Of a DNA stretch of 64,000 nucleotides, positions 35,303-44,227 are shown piece by piece; position 1 is the stretch's first letter, and each line of letters opens with the position of its first letter. The notes beneath the pieces are model-generated. The model was not told where the DNA came from and did not search any database. It saw only the letters and a list, made by a program, of their open reading frames with translations. The translations under genes and the position numbers were made by a program. The stretch is from an uncultured Mycoplasmatota bacterium (GTDB taxonomy: Bacteria > Bacillota_I > Bacilli_A > RF39 > UBA660): NCBI GenBank assembly GCA_900542735.1, contig UQOS01000004.1, positions 1 to 64,000 of the forward strand, read 5' to 3'.

Positions 35303-35325
35303 ACCACGAATAGTGGTTTTTTTTG
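35303..35325 (+). terminator. Terminator between rpmH and rnpA
   Basis: ACCAC and GTGGT form a short stem with a 5-base loop followed by eight T. It probably lets only part of the transcript continue into rnpA. Confidence 0.7.
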
Positions 35326-35349
35326 CTTTTTAAAGAAATAGGTGAAAAA

Positions 35350-35691
35350 ATGAAAAAAAATAATATTGTAAAAGAAAGTAAAGATTTTGAAAAAGCAATT
35401 AAAAGAGGTAAATTTTATAAAAATAATTTATATATTATATATGTAATTGATAACGATTATAATAATTATCGCTTTGGAATATCAGTGGGTAAAAAGATTT
35501 CAAACAAAGCTGTTATTAGAAATAAATTGAAACGAAGATTAAAAAATATTATTGATAAATATCAAAATTTATATCAAAATCATAAAGATTATATTATAAT
35601 AATGAAAAGAAGTTGTTTAGACAAAAGCTATCAAGAACTAGAAAGCAGCTTTCTTGAAATAATGAAGAAAATAACAGTAAAGGAGAATTAA
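35350..35691 (+). CDS. rnpA: Ribonuclease P protein component
   Basis: This 113-residue basic protein assists the RNase P RNA in maturing tRNA 5' ends. It carries the RNR signature as NKAVIRNKLKRRLKNII (about residues 53-69), and the preceding YRFGISVGKKISNKAV. The ATG at 35350 has AGGTGA upstream. The neighbours rpmH and yidC are standard. Confidence 0.96.
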   Translation: MKKNNIVKESKDFEKAIKRGKFYKNNLYIIYVIDNDYNNYRFGISVGKKISNKAVIRNKLKRRLKNIIDKYQNLYQNHKDYIIIMKRSCLDKSYQELESSFLEIMKKITVKEN

Positions 35692-36627
35692 ATGAAATCA
35701 AAAAAAGGAAAGATATTAATAGTTTTTCTATTATTACTAACATTAACAACAGGTTGTACAAAAACATTAAAAGATGCAAATAAAAAGGTAGTAACTAATC
35801 CTGAAACAGGACAGAGTTTAACAGAAAATATTTTATGCCAACCAGAAAACAAACAAACGATTAAAACTTATGAAGAAAATGGAGTAGATTTATCAAAATA
35901 TCCAAAATGTAGTGAATTTAAAATCACTAGTGGTGGCTATGAAGGTTTATGGGATAGTATTTTTGTAAAACCACTTGCTTTTGTAATTTTATGGTTTAAT
36001 AAATATGTAAATAGTGCAGCATTAGCATTAATTATCACAAGTATTATTATTCGTTTAATTGCTTACCCAATCACGAAAAAAACAGCTATGCAGTCAGAGT
36101 TATTAAAAAAAGCTCAACCAGAATTAGAAAGACTTGAAAAAAAATATGCAAATAAAACAGATCAAGAATCTATTATGAGAAAAAGTCAAGAAATGACTAT
36201 GATTTATAAAAAGTATAATATAAATCCAATCTCAGGTTGTATATATGGATTTATTCAACTCCCATTATTTATTGCCTTCTTAGAAGCAATTAACCGTGTG
36301 CCAGCTTTATTTGAAGAAACTTTCTTAGGATTACAACTTGGTACAACCCCATCAATTGGTTTATTAAATCAAGGAAACTTCTTATATATTATTTTAATTT
36401 TATTAGTTGGATTAACAACATATTTTTCATTTAGTTTAAATAAAACAACAGCTCAGTCTGAAAATGATCCTATGAAAAATATGACTACAATGATGACAAT
36501 TATGATCTTAGTAATGGGCTTCTTTATGCCAGCAGCTTTATGTATTTATTGGATTACAACTAACTTATTTACAGTAGCCCAAAATTTAATTGTAAAAAGG
36601 AGTAAGAATGATGTTAGTAAGAAATAG
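35692..36627 (+). CDS. yidC: Membrane protein insertase YidC (SpoIIIJ type)
   Basis: This 311-residue protein has a lipoprotein signal ending LTTGC with the lipid-modified cysteine at residue 22. It then has five membrane segments: after YEGLWDSIFVKPLAFVILWF, around IITSIIIRLIAYPITKK, FIQLPLFIAFLEAI, LYIILILLVGLTTYFS and MTIMILVMGFFMPAA. It lacks the large periplasmic domain of Gram-negative YidC. Its start directly follows the rnpA stop, and its end overlaps jag. Confidence 0.96.
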   Translation: MKSKKGKILIVFLLLLTLTTGCTKTLKDANKKVVTNPETGQSLTENILCQPENKQTIKTYEENGVDLSKYPKCSEFKITSGGYEGLWDSIFVKPLAFVILWFNKYVNSAALALIITSIIIRLIAYPITKKTAMQSELLKKAQPELERLEKKYANKTDQESIMRKSQEMTMIYKKYNINPISGCIYGFIQLPLFIAFLEAINRVPALFEETFLGLQLGTTPSIGLLNQGNFLYIILILLVGLTTYFSFSLNKTTAQSENDPMKNMTTMMTIMILVMGFFMPAALCIYWITTNLFTVAQNLIVKRSKNDVSKK

Positions 36628-37225
36628 ATATAGTGGTAAAACTAAAGAAGAAGCAATAAACAATGCAAAAATTGCTTTGCAAGAATTAGAAAAAGATTTA
36701 TACATTAAAGAAATAGAAGTAAAAAATAGCCTTTTTAATAAGAAAGTAGAAATAGAAGTTATTAGACATGACGATGTAATAGAATATATTAAGGAATATT
36801 TAAAAGAATTAATAAAAAACATGGGTCTTACTTGTAACTTAGAAGTAAAAAAGAGAGAAAATGGAGTAAACATTACAGTAATTTCTGATAATAATTCTAT
36901 TTTAATTGGTAAAAATGGTAGAACATTAAATGCTTTAAATCAATTATTAAAACAAGTATTATTTAATGAAATAGGAGAGTATTTTCCATTTAATCTAGAC
37001 ATTGGAGAATATAAAGTAGAGCGTGAACATAAATTAGAATCTCTTGCTAAGCGTACTGCTAGAGAAGTAGCTATTTCAAAAGTAGAAGCAAAACTAGATC
37101 CAATGAATTCTTATGAAAGAAGAATTATTCATACTGCTTTAGCAGATAATAAAAAAGTAATTACAGAAAGTGAAGGCGAAGAACCTAATCGCTATGTAGT
37201 TATTAAACCAAAGGAAGATGAATAA
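36608..37225 (+). CDS. jag: RNA-binding protein Jag/KhpB
   Basis: This 205-residue protein has the Jag N-terminal domain (YSGKTKEEAINNAKIAL, residues 1-50), a KH domain with the GxxG loop in LIGKNGRTLNALNQLL (about residues 98-113), and an R3H domain with RTAREVAISKVEAKLDPMNSYERRIIH. KhpB/Jag proteins bind many transcripts with KhpA and influence cell division and spore formation. AGGAGTAAG precedes the ATG, which lies inside the end of yidC. Confidence 0.95.
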   Translation: MMLVRNRYSGKTKEEAINNAKIALQELEKDLYIKEIEVKNSLFNKKVEIEVIRHDDVIEYIKEYLKELIKNMGLTCNLEVKKRENGVNITVISDNNSILIGKNGRTLNALNQLLKQVLFNEIGEYFPFNLDIGEYKVEREHKLESLAKRTAREVAISKVEAKLDPMNSYERRIIHTALADNKKVITESEGEEPNRYVVIKPKEDE

Positions 37226-37240
37226 TCTTCTTTTCTTTTT
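37214..37240 (+). terminator. Intrinsic terminator after jag
   Basis: GAAGAT and ATCTTC form a 6-bp stem with a 5-base loop followed by TTTTCTTTTT. The stem includes the jag stop codon. Confidence 0.7.
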
Positions 37241-37283
37241 ATAAAAAAAATGGTAGTATATGCTATATAAAAGAGGTGTTACT

Positions 37284-38639
37284 ATGAATGATACAATTGC
37301 CGCTATTTCAACTACTTTAGGAGTAGGTGCTATTTCTATTATTAGAGTAAGTGGAAATGATGCCATAAAAATAGTAAATAAGATATTTAAAGGTAAAAAT
37401 TTAGAAAAAGTAGAAACGCATACCATTAACTATGGACATATTGTAGATAAAGATGAAATAATAGATGAAGTATTAGTATCAGTTATGAAATCTCCTAAAA
37501 CTTTCACAACAGAAGATGTCGTAGAAATTAATTGCCATGGAGGTATTTCTACTACCAATAAAGTTTTGGAACTTGTATTAAATAATGGTGCAAGACTAGC
37601 AGAACCTGGTGAATTTACAAAAAGAGCTTTTTTAAATGGTAGAATAGATTTAACTCAAGCAGAATCTATAATGGATTTAATTAATTCTAAGAATGAATCT
37701 AAAAGAAAAGTAGCCATCAAAGGTTTAAATGGTTATGTTAGTAATATTATTAGAAATTTAAGACAAGAAATACTAGAGTTACTTGCATCAATTGAAGTAA
37801 ATATTGATTACCCAGAATATGAAGATGCAATTGTGATGACTAATGATATCGTAAAGCCAAAGATTACTGTAATAAAAGAAAAATTAACTAAAATTATTAA
37901 TGAATCTGAAAACGGTAAGATTCTAACTAGTGGTATTAAAACTATCATTATTGGAAAACCAAATGTAGGAAAAAGTAGCATTTTAAATAGATTATTAGAT
38001 GAAGAAAAAGCAATTGTTACTGATATTGAAGGAACAACTCGTGATACAGTTGAAGGTTCTATTACGATTAATGGAGTATCTTTAAATATTATCGATACAG
38101 CTGGTATTCGTGAAACAGAAGATATTGTAGAAAAAATAGGGGTAGAAAAGAGTTTAAGTTTAATTAATGAAGCTGATTTAATTGTTATTGTTTTAAATAA
38201 TAATGAAGAATTAACAGAAGAAGATAAGAAAATACTAACTGCTTGCAAAGATAAAAAGGTAATTGTTGTTATTAATAAAAGTGATTTAGAAAGAAAAATA
38301 AATTTAGATGATATTAAATATCAAAATATTGTTTATACAAATACAATTGATTTAAATGGTATCAATTCTTTAAAAGAAAAAATAGTAGAATTATTTAATT
38401 TAAATGAGCTTGAACAACAAGATTATACTTATCTAAATAATGTAAGACAAATTTCACTAGCAAAAGATGCATATCAAATTTTAGAAGAAGTAGATAATGG
38501 CATAAAAAATGAAGTTCCAGTCGATATGATAGAAATTGATATTAAGCGTGCTTGGGAAAAGCTTGGTGAAATAATAGGTGAAACTTACACAGAAGAATTA
38601 ATAGACCAACTATTTAGTCAGTTCTGTTTAGGTAAATAA
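37284..38639 (+). CDS. mnmE: tRNA modification GTPase MnmE
   Basis: This 451-residue GTPase forms, with MnmG, the enzyme that modifies U34 in certain tRNAs. It has the formyl-THF binding N-terminal domain, the G domain with GKPNVGKSSILNRL (about residues 223-236), DIEGTTRDT, DTAGIRET and NKSDLE, and the C-terminal FCLGK motif with its cysteine. The ATG at 37284 has AGAGGTG upstream. The order mnmE-mnmG-rsmG-noc-soj-spo0J is that of B. subtilis. Confidence 0.97.
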   Translation: MNDTIAAISTTLGVGAISIIRVSGNDAIKIVNKIFKGKNLEKVETHTINYGHIVDKDEIIDEVLVSVMKSPKTFTTEDVVEINCHGGISTTNKVLELVLNNGARLAEPGEFTKRAFLNGRIDLTQAESIMDLINSKNESKRKVAIKGLNGYVSNIIRNLRQEILELLASIEVNIDYPEYEDAIVMTNDIVKPKITVIKEKLTKIINESENGKILTSGIKTIIIGKPNVGKSSILNRLLDEEKAIVTDIEGTTRDTVEGSITINGVSLNIIDTAGIRETEDIVEKIGVEKSLSLINEADLIVIVLNNNEELTEEDKKILTACKDKKVIVVINKSDLERKINLDDIKYQNIVYTNTIDLNGINSLKEKIVELFNLNELEQQDYTYLNNVRQISLAKDAYQILEEVDNGIKNEVPVDMIEIDIKRAWEKLGEIIGETYTEELIDQLFSQFCLGK

Positions 38640-38691
38640 AATTATAAAAAATGTTATATAAATACAAAAATCATAATTTAAGGTCAAAAAT

Positions 38692-38707
38692 TATTTCCCG
38701 GGAAATA
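38692..38707. promoter_or_regulatory. Noc-binding-type site, exact
   Basis: Exact TATTTCCCGGGAAATA in the gap between mnmE and mnmG, about 40 bases before a TATAAT (38748-38753) that may be the mnmG promoter. Confidence 0.8.
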
Positions 38708-38783
38708 ATTTTTTTCTATTTCTACTAAAAAAATTAGAAATATAGTGTATAATAATTCCAGAAAAAAGAGGAAGTGTATCAAA

Positions 38784-40643
38784 ATGGAATATGATATTAT
38801 CGTTGTAGGTGGAGGTCATGCTGGTTGTGAAGCATCACTATCATCAGCTCGTCTACATAATAAAACTTTATTAGTAACAGGAAATATAAAAAATATAGCT
38901 GATATGCCATGCAATCCATCAATAGGTGGACCCGCAAAAGGAATTATTGTAAGAGAAATAGATGCCTTAGGTGGTGAAATGGCTAATAATATTGATCATA
39001 GCTGTCTACAAGTTAAAATGTTAAATACAAAAAAAGGCCCAGCTGTAAGAGCATTACGGGCACAAGGTGATAAAATTACTTATCCAAAAGCTATGCTAGA
39101 AACTATGAAAAATCAAGAAAATCTAGAGATTAAAGAGTCACTAGTAGAAGACTTAATCGTAGAAGATAATAAAGTAAAAGGTGTAGTTTTAGAAAACGGA
39201 GAAAAGATTTATGCCAAAGCAGTAGTTCTAACAACAGGAACATACTTAAAAGCAGTTATTCTAAGAGGAGCTAAAAAAACAGTTAGTGGTCCACACGGTG
39301 AAAGACCATCTAAATTTTTAAGTGATAAACTAAGAGAGTATGGATTTACGATTCAAAGATTAAAAACAGGAACTCCTCAAAGAATAGATAAAAATAGTAT
39401 TGATTATTCAAAAACCAGTCTAGAACCGGGTGATAGCATTCCACATACTTTCTCATTTGATAACACACCACTTTATAAAGTAGAAGACCAAGTACCATGT
39501 CATCTAATCTATACAACGAAAGAAACACATAAAATTATTATGGATAATCTAGAAAAATCAAGTATGTATGGTGGTTATGTAGAAGGAATTGGTCCTAGAT
39601 ATTGTCCTTCTATAGAAGATAAAGTAGTTCGTTTTAAAGATAAAGAAAGACATCAACTATTCCTAGAACCAGAAAGCTTGTATTATGATGATATTTACAT
39701 TCAAGGTTTTTCAACTAGTATGCCAGAAGAAATTCAAGATTTAATGGTTCATAGTTTGCCAGGTTTAGAACATGCCAAAATATTAAAATATGCCTATGCT
39801 ATTGAATATGATGCTATAGACCCTCTACAATTAAAGCAGTCACTTGAAACAAAAGTACTTGAAAATCTATTTACAGCCGGACAAATAAACGGTACAAGTG
39901 GTTACGAAGAAGCAGCAGGGCAAGGATTAATAGCTGGTATCAATGCATCTCGCAAGATTCATAACCAAGAACCATTAATTCTTAAAAGAAATGAAGCCTA
40001 TATTGGTGTATTAATTGATGATTTAGTAACAAAAGGCACCAAGGAGCCATATCGTATGTTAACATCTCGTGCTGAATATCGTCTATTACTTCGTCATGAT
40101 AATGCTGATTTAAGATTAAGAGAATATGGTCACGAAATAGGTTTAATAACAGAAGAAAGATATCAAAAGTTTTTAGAAAAGAAAACACAAATTCAAGAAT
40201 TAATTAATTTATTAAAAGAAAATAAAATCACTCCTACAAAAGCTACCAATGAGTATTTAACTAGTATTAATTCAACTAAGTTATTAGATGGTATTACATT
40301 ATATGAATTATTAAAAAGACCAGAAATAACATTTACTAACATAAAACACTTTATAGATATTAACTATAGTGATGAAGTAGTAGAACAAGTTGAAATAATG
40401 GATAAGTATGAAGGTTACATTGTAAAAGCAAATAGAGAAGCAGAAAAAATGTTAGACTTAGAAAAATTAAAAATACCAGAAGATATAAACTATGATAATG
40501 TTCATAACCTAGCTAGTGAAGCAAGACAAAAATTAACCCAAGTAAGACCAACTACTATCGCACAAGCTTCTCGTATTAGTGGTGTTAATCCTGCTGATAT
40601 TTCTATATTAATGGTTTATTTAAAAAAGGAAAAAAGAATATGA
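38784..40643 (+). CDS. mnmG: tRNA uridine 5-carboxymethylaminomethyl modification enzyme MnmG
   Basis: This 619-residue FAD enzyme is the MnmE partner. It shows the dinucleotide motif DIIVVGGGHAGCEA near the start, MPCNPSIGGPAKG, the cysteine-bearing FAD region ESLYYDDIYIQGFSTSMP, GTSGYEEAAGQGLIAGINA (about residues 373-391) and the C-terminal helical domain with ASRISGVNPADISIL. The ATG at 38784 follows GAGGAAG. Its end overlaps the rsmG start (ATGA). Confidence 0.97.
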   Translation: MEYDIIVVGGGHAGCEASLSSARLHNKTLLVTGNIKNIADMPCNPSIGGPAKGIIVREIDALGGEMANNIDHSCLQVKMLNTKKGPAVRALRAQGDKITYPKAMLETMKNQENLEIKESLVEDLIVEDNKVKGVVLENGEKIYAKAVVLTTGTYLKAVILRGAKKTVSGPHGERPSKFLSDKLREYGFTIQRLKTGTPQRIDKNSIDYSKTSLEPGDSIPHTFSFDNTPLYKVEDQVPCHLIYTTKETHKIIMDNLEKSSMYGGYVEGIGPRYCPSIEDKVVRFKDKERHQLFLEPESLYYDDIYIQGFSTSMPEEIQDLMVHSLPGLEHAKILKYAYAIEYDAIDPLQLKQSLETKVLENLFTAGQINGTSGYEEAAGQGLIAGINASRKIHNQEPLILKRNEAYIGVLIDDLVTKGTKEPYRMLTSRAEYRLLLRHDNADLRLREYGHEIGLITEERYQKFLEKKTQIQELINLLKENKITPTKATNEYLTSINSTKLLDGITLYELLKRPEITFTNIKHFIDINYSDEVVEQVEIMDKYEGYIVKANREAEKMLDLEKLKIPEDINYDNVHNLASEARQKLTQVRPTTIAQASRISGVNPADISILMVYLKKEKRI

Positions 40644-41332
40644 ATTTAGATTTATTTATAGAAGAAACAAAAAAATTAGGCATAGAATTAACCAGTCAAC
40701 AGTTAGAAAAATTAAATCAATTTTATGAATTATTAATTTCATGGAATCAAAAAATGAATCTAACTAGAATAATAGAAAAAGAAGATGTTTACTTAAAACA
40801 TTTTTATGATAGTCTAACACTTAGTAAAGTAATAGATTTAAAACAAGACTTAACTTTATGTGATGTTGGTAGTGGTGCTGGATTTCCAGGAATTGTTTTA
40901 AAAATTTGTTTTCCTAATTTAAAAATAACTTTACTAGACTCTCTTCAAAAAAGAGTAAATTACTTAAATGAAATAATAAAAAAATTGGATTTAAAAAAAA
41001 TAGAAGCTATTCATACTAGAGCAGAAGATTATGCCAAACAAAATCGTGAAAAGTTTGATATTGTAACAGCAAGAGCAGTAGCTAATCTTAAAATATTATC
41101 AGAATTATGTATTCCAATGGTAAAAGTAAATGGTTTATTTATTGCAATGAAAGCAAATATTGAAGAAGAAATTGAAAATAGTACGGAAATAATAAAAAAA
41201 TTAGATAGTAAAATAGAAAAAATAGAAACCTTCTATTTACCAATTGAAAATAGTATTCGTAATATTATTATGATTCAAAAACAAAAACCAACTAATAATT
41301 TGTATCCAAGAAGAATAGAAAAAATGAAATAA
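40640..41332 (+). CDS. rsmG: 16S rRNA (guanine(527)-N7)-methyltransferase
   Basis: This 230-residue methyltransferase modifies G527. It has WNQKMNLTRI, the SAM-binding DVGSGAGFPGIVLKI (about residues 74-88), and TARAVANLKILSE. The ATGA overlap with mnmG suggests coupled translation. A terminator follows before noc. Confidence 0.96.
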   Translation: MNLDLFIEETKKLGIELTSQQLEKLNQFYELLISWNQKMNLTRIIEKEDVYLKHFYDSLTLSKVIDLKQDLTLCDVGSGAGFPGIVLKICFPNLKITLLDSLQKRVNYLNEIIKKLDLKKIEAIHTRAEDYAKQNREKFDIVTARAVANLKILSELCIPMVKVNGLFIAMKANIEEEIENSTEIIKKLDSKIEKIETFYLPIENSIRNIIMIQKQKPTNNLYPRRIEKMK

Positions 41333-41348
41333 AAATAAAAATAATAAG

Positions 41349-41379
41349 GAGTCAAAAAGCCTAAATTTGACTTTTTTTC
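41349..41379 (+). terminator. Intrinsic terminator after rsmG
   Basis: AGTCAAA (41350-41356) and TTTGACT (41366-41372) form a 7-bp stem with a 9-base loop followed by seven T. Confidence 0.8.
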
Positions 41380-41407
41380 TTGTAAGAGTGTAAAATTATG
41401 ATATAAT
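41380..41407 (+). promoter_or_regulatory. Probable promoter of noc
   Basis: TTGTAA (41380-41385) and TATAAT (41402-41407) are spaced by 16 bases, directly behind the rsmG terminator and about 45 bases before the noc ATG. Confidence 0.6.
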
Positions 41408-41450
41408 GTTTATAGAATAAAAGAGTAGAAAGAATGAAAAGAGGGTAATT

Positions 41451-42476
41451 ATGGATAGAGAAGTTGTAGACTTATACCTAGATGATATTATTCCTAACCG
41501 TTTTCAACCACGTGAAGTTTTTAATGAAGAAGCATTGAGAGAACTATCAGCTTCTATTAAAGAACATGGAGTAATTCAACCAATTATTGTTAGAAAAATT
41601 GGCGATAAATATGAAATTATAGCTGGAGAAAGAAGATATAAAGCATCTACTATGGCTGGATTAACTAAAATTCCTGCAATTATTAGAAATTTAGATGATA
41701 AAGAGGCTTCTAAAGTAGCATTACTAGAAAACTTACAAAGAAAAGACTTATCAGCAATAGAAGAAGCAAGAACATATCAAAAAATTCTAGAATTAGACTC
41801 TATGACACAAGAAGAATTAGGTCGTACTATGGGAAAATCTCAAGCAGCTATTGCCAATAAAATGCGTTTATTATCTTTACCAGATGAAGTACAAGAAGCA
41901 TTATTACAAGATAAAATATCAGAACGCCATGCTAGAAGTTTATTAAATCTAGATACTAGTGAAGAACAAATCACAATGTTAAGAAAAATTATTTCAAACC
42001 GTATGACTGTAAGAGAACTTGATAATGAAATTAGAAATATAAAAGGAGAAGTTACTAGTCCATCTGTTATGGCACAAGATAATATTGCAATTGTTGAAGA
42101 AAGTGGTCCTAAAGTAGAAGTTAGTAAACCAGACATAAATCCTATTATTAGTGAACCTAAAGAAGAAGAAAATGATGATGATTGGTTTAATATACCATTA
42201 CCACCTCCTAACCCTATTGAAAGTTTAGAGGAAGATGAAATAGAAGAAGAACCAGTTAAGATTGTGAATGTAGAAAGACCAAAACAACCTGAGTCAGATT
42301 TTAAAATGATAGATGAACTATTAAAATCTACTAAGACATATAGTTTAGAAGATATCGTTCATGAATTAAAGAATGTAGCAGAGAAGTTTAATAAAAAAGG
42401 ATTCCATTTAAATTTAGAAGAAAAAGACTTCGAAAACAATTATCAAGTCATCATTAATATTGAAAAAGATAAATAA
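41451..42476 (+). CDS. noc: Nucleoid occlusion protein Noc (ParB paralogue)
   Basis: This 341-residue ParB-family CTPase shows DIIPNRFQPREVF, the CTP-binding GERRYKA motif (about residues 59-65) and ENLQRKDLSAIEEA. Its helix-turn-helix carries GKSQAAIANKMRLL and ISERHARSL, with the Q and R pattern reported for Noc rather than ParB specificity. An acidic, proline-rich stretch (about residues 230-275) precedes the C-terminal dimer domain. Unlike B. subtilis Noc (283 residues) there is no basic amphipathic helix at the start, and no earlier start is possible because a stop lies in frame upstream. It should bind the CCCGGG palindromes in this window. Confidence 0.88.
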   Translation: MDREVVDLYLDDIIPNRFQPREVFNEEALRELSASIKEHGVIQPIIVRKIGDKYEIIAGERRYKASTMAGLTKIPAIIRNLDDKEASKVALLENLQRKDLSAIEEARTYQKILELDSMTQEELGRTMGKSQAAIANKMRLLSLPDEVQEALLQDKISERHARSLLNLDTSEEQITMLRKIISNRMTVRELDNEIRNIKGEVTSPSVMAQDNIAIVEESGPKVEVSKPDINPIISEPKEEENDDDWFNIPLPPPNPIESLEEDEIEEEPVKIVNVERPKQPESDFKMIDELLKSTKTYSLEDIVHELKNVAEKFNKKGFHLNLEEKDFENNYQVIINIEKDK

Positions 42477-42502
42477 AAAGTAGAAGTTCTACTTTTTTTT
42501 TC
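42475..42502 (+). terminator. Intrinsic terminator after noc
   Basis: AAAAAGTAG and CTACTTTTT form a 9-bp stem with a 5-base loop, followed by more T. It overlaps the last codons' end of noc and separates it from soj. Confidence 0.75.
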
Positions 42503-42567
42503 GAAAAACATTTCATAATTAACTATTATTTGTTAAAATAGAATGGTACAAAAGAAAAGGTGGTAGT

Positions 42568-43356
42568 ATGGGGAAGATAATTTCATTAGTAAATCAAAAA
42601 GGTGGAGTAGGAAAAACAACAACAAGTATTAATCTTTCTGCATCACTGGCATATTTAGGAAAAAAGGTATTATTAATAGACCTTGACCCACAGGGTAATA
42701 CAACGACAGGGGTAGGTATTAATAAAGGCGATATTACAAATAGTGTACATGAGGTATTAACTGGTAAATGTGAAATAACAGAGGCAATTATTAAAACTAA
42801 ATACAAAAATCTTTATGTTTTACCAGCAACAATTAACTTAGCTGGATTAGATATGGAATTAATAGAAAAGAGTAAATCAAGTCAAGGATTTGCCAAAAAT
42901 GCACAGTTAAAAACTTACTTAGATCCTATTAAAGACTTATTTAATTACATTATTATTGATTGCCCACCATCACTAGGACTAATTACAACCAATGCTCTAA
43001 CAGCATCAGATTCTGTAATTATTCCTGTTCAATGTGAATTCTTCGCTCTAGAAGGTATTACTCAATTGTTAAATACTATTATGTTAGCACAGAAAAATTT
43101 AAATCCAAACCTTGATATTGAAGGTGTTTTACTAACAATGTTAGATTCAAGAACTTTATTAGGGTTAGAAGTTGTAGAAGATATAAGAAGATTCTTTAAA
43201 GAAAGAGTATACAACACTATCATTCCAAGATTAATAAAGTTAACAGAAGCTCCTTCACATGGAAAACCAATATTAGCTTATGACCCAAAACATAGGGCAA
43301 CAGAAGCTTATATAAATTTAGCAAAGGAAGTGATTGCAAGAAATGGAGACATCTAG
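42568..43356 (+). CDS. soj: Chromosome partitioning ATPase Soj/ParA
   Basis: This 262-residue deviant Walker A ATPase has KGGVGKTTTSINLSASLA (residues 9-27), the Walker A' DLDPQGNTTTG, and IIIDCPPSLGL (Walker B). Soj regulates DnaA and moves origins with Spo0J and parS. GGTGG lies upstream. The end overlaps spo0J by 14 bases. Confidence 0.97.
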   Translation: MGKIISLVNQKGGVGKTTTSINLSASLAYLGKKVLLIDLDPQGNTTTGVGINKGDITNSVHEVLTGKCEITEAIIKTKYKNLYVLPATINLAGLDMELIEKSKSSQGFAKNAQLKTYLDPIKDLFNYIIIDCPPSLGLITTNALTASDSVIIPVQCEFFALEGITQLLNTIMLAQKNLNPNLDIEGVLLTMLDSRTLLGLEVVEDIRRFFKERVYNTIIPRLIKLTEAPSHGKPILAYDPKHRATEAYINLAKEVIARNGDI

Positions 43357-44227
43357 AAGAAAAGCTCTAGGTAGAGGCCTAGAAGAATTATTCAATAATG
43401 AACCAATGGATTATGAAAAAATAGAAGAAAAAATAGTAGAGACAGCTAACAATGAAGAAATTGTAGAAATTCCTTTATCAGAATTAAGAAGTAATCCTTA
43501 TCAGCCTAGAAAAAACTTTGATGATAATGCTCTACAAGAATTAGCAAATTCTATTAAAGAACATGGTGTATTTCAACCAATTATTGCTAAAAAAAGTATC
43601 AAAGGCTATGAAATAATAGCTGGTGAACGACGCGTAAAAGCATCTATTCTAGCCGGAAAAACTACGATACCTGCTATTATTCGTGATTTTTCAGATCAAG
43701 ATATGATGGAAATAGCTCTTTTAGAGAACTTACAAAGAGAAAATCTAAATGCTTTAGAAGAAGCAATGGCTTATAAAAAGTTATTAGATGAATTACATTT
43801 AACTCAAGAATCTCTTGCTGAAAGATTAGGAAAAAGTAGAAGTCATATCACAAATATGTTAGGATTATTAACATTACCAGAAGAAGTAAAAGATATGATT
43901 ATGGACGGAAAAATTTCTATGAGTCATGCCCGTGTCCTAAGTAAAATAGACAACAATGAGAAAATAAAAGAATTAGCTGATAAAATCATAGTAGATGGCC
44001 TAAGTGTTCGTGAAATAGAAGATTTATCACATACAGATACAACGATTGAAAAGAAAAATACACAAGTAAGACATGATACGAATCGTAATGAGTATAAGGT
44101 AATAGAGGAAGAATTATCTGAGAAATTAGGAACAAAAGTAAAAATTAAAAATAATAAAATGGAACTATATTTTGCTAATTCTAACGATTTAAATAGAATC
44201 TTAGAAATTATAGGACTAGATAACTAA
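43343..44227 (+). CDS. spo0J: Chromosome partitioning protein Spo0J/ParB
   Basis: This 294-residue ParB CTPase begins with RRKALGRGLEELF, the Soj-stimulating type N-terminus, then LRSNPYQPRKNFD, the CTP motif GERRVKA, ENLQRENLNALEEAMAY and a helix-turn-helix with GKSRSHITNMLGLL and ISMSHARVL. The R in GKSR is the ParB-type residue, in contrast to the Q of Noc. It should load on the seven parS sites at 24.3-25.8 kb. A TTG at 43334 with AGGAAG upstream is an alternative start. Confidence 0.96.
   Translation: METSRRKALGRGLEELFNNEPMDYEKIEEKIVETANNEEIVEIPLSELRSNPYQPRKNFDDNALQELANSIKEHGVFQPIIAKKSIKGYEIIAGERRVKASILAGKTTIPAIIRDFSDQDMMEIALLENLQRENLNALEEAMAYKKLLDELHLTQESLAERLGKSRSHITNMLGLLTLPEEVKDMIMDGKISMSHARVLSKIDNNEKIKELADKIIVDGLSVREIEDLSHTDTTIEKKNTQVRHDTNRNEYKVIEEELSEKLGTKVKIKNNKMELYFANSNDLNRILEIIGLDN

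Noticed and set aside
41509..41514. CACGTG inside noc, a possible further parS site.
   Set aside because: The flanks do not match parS (TCAAC before and AAGTT after the core), and the bases encode the conserved QPREV motif.
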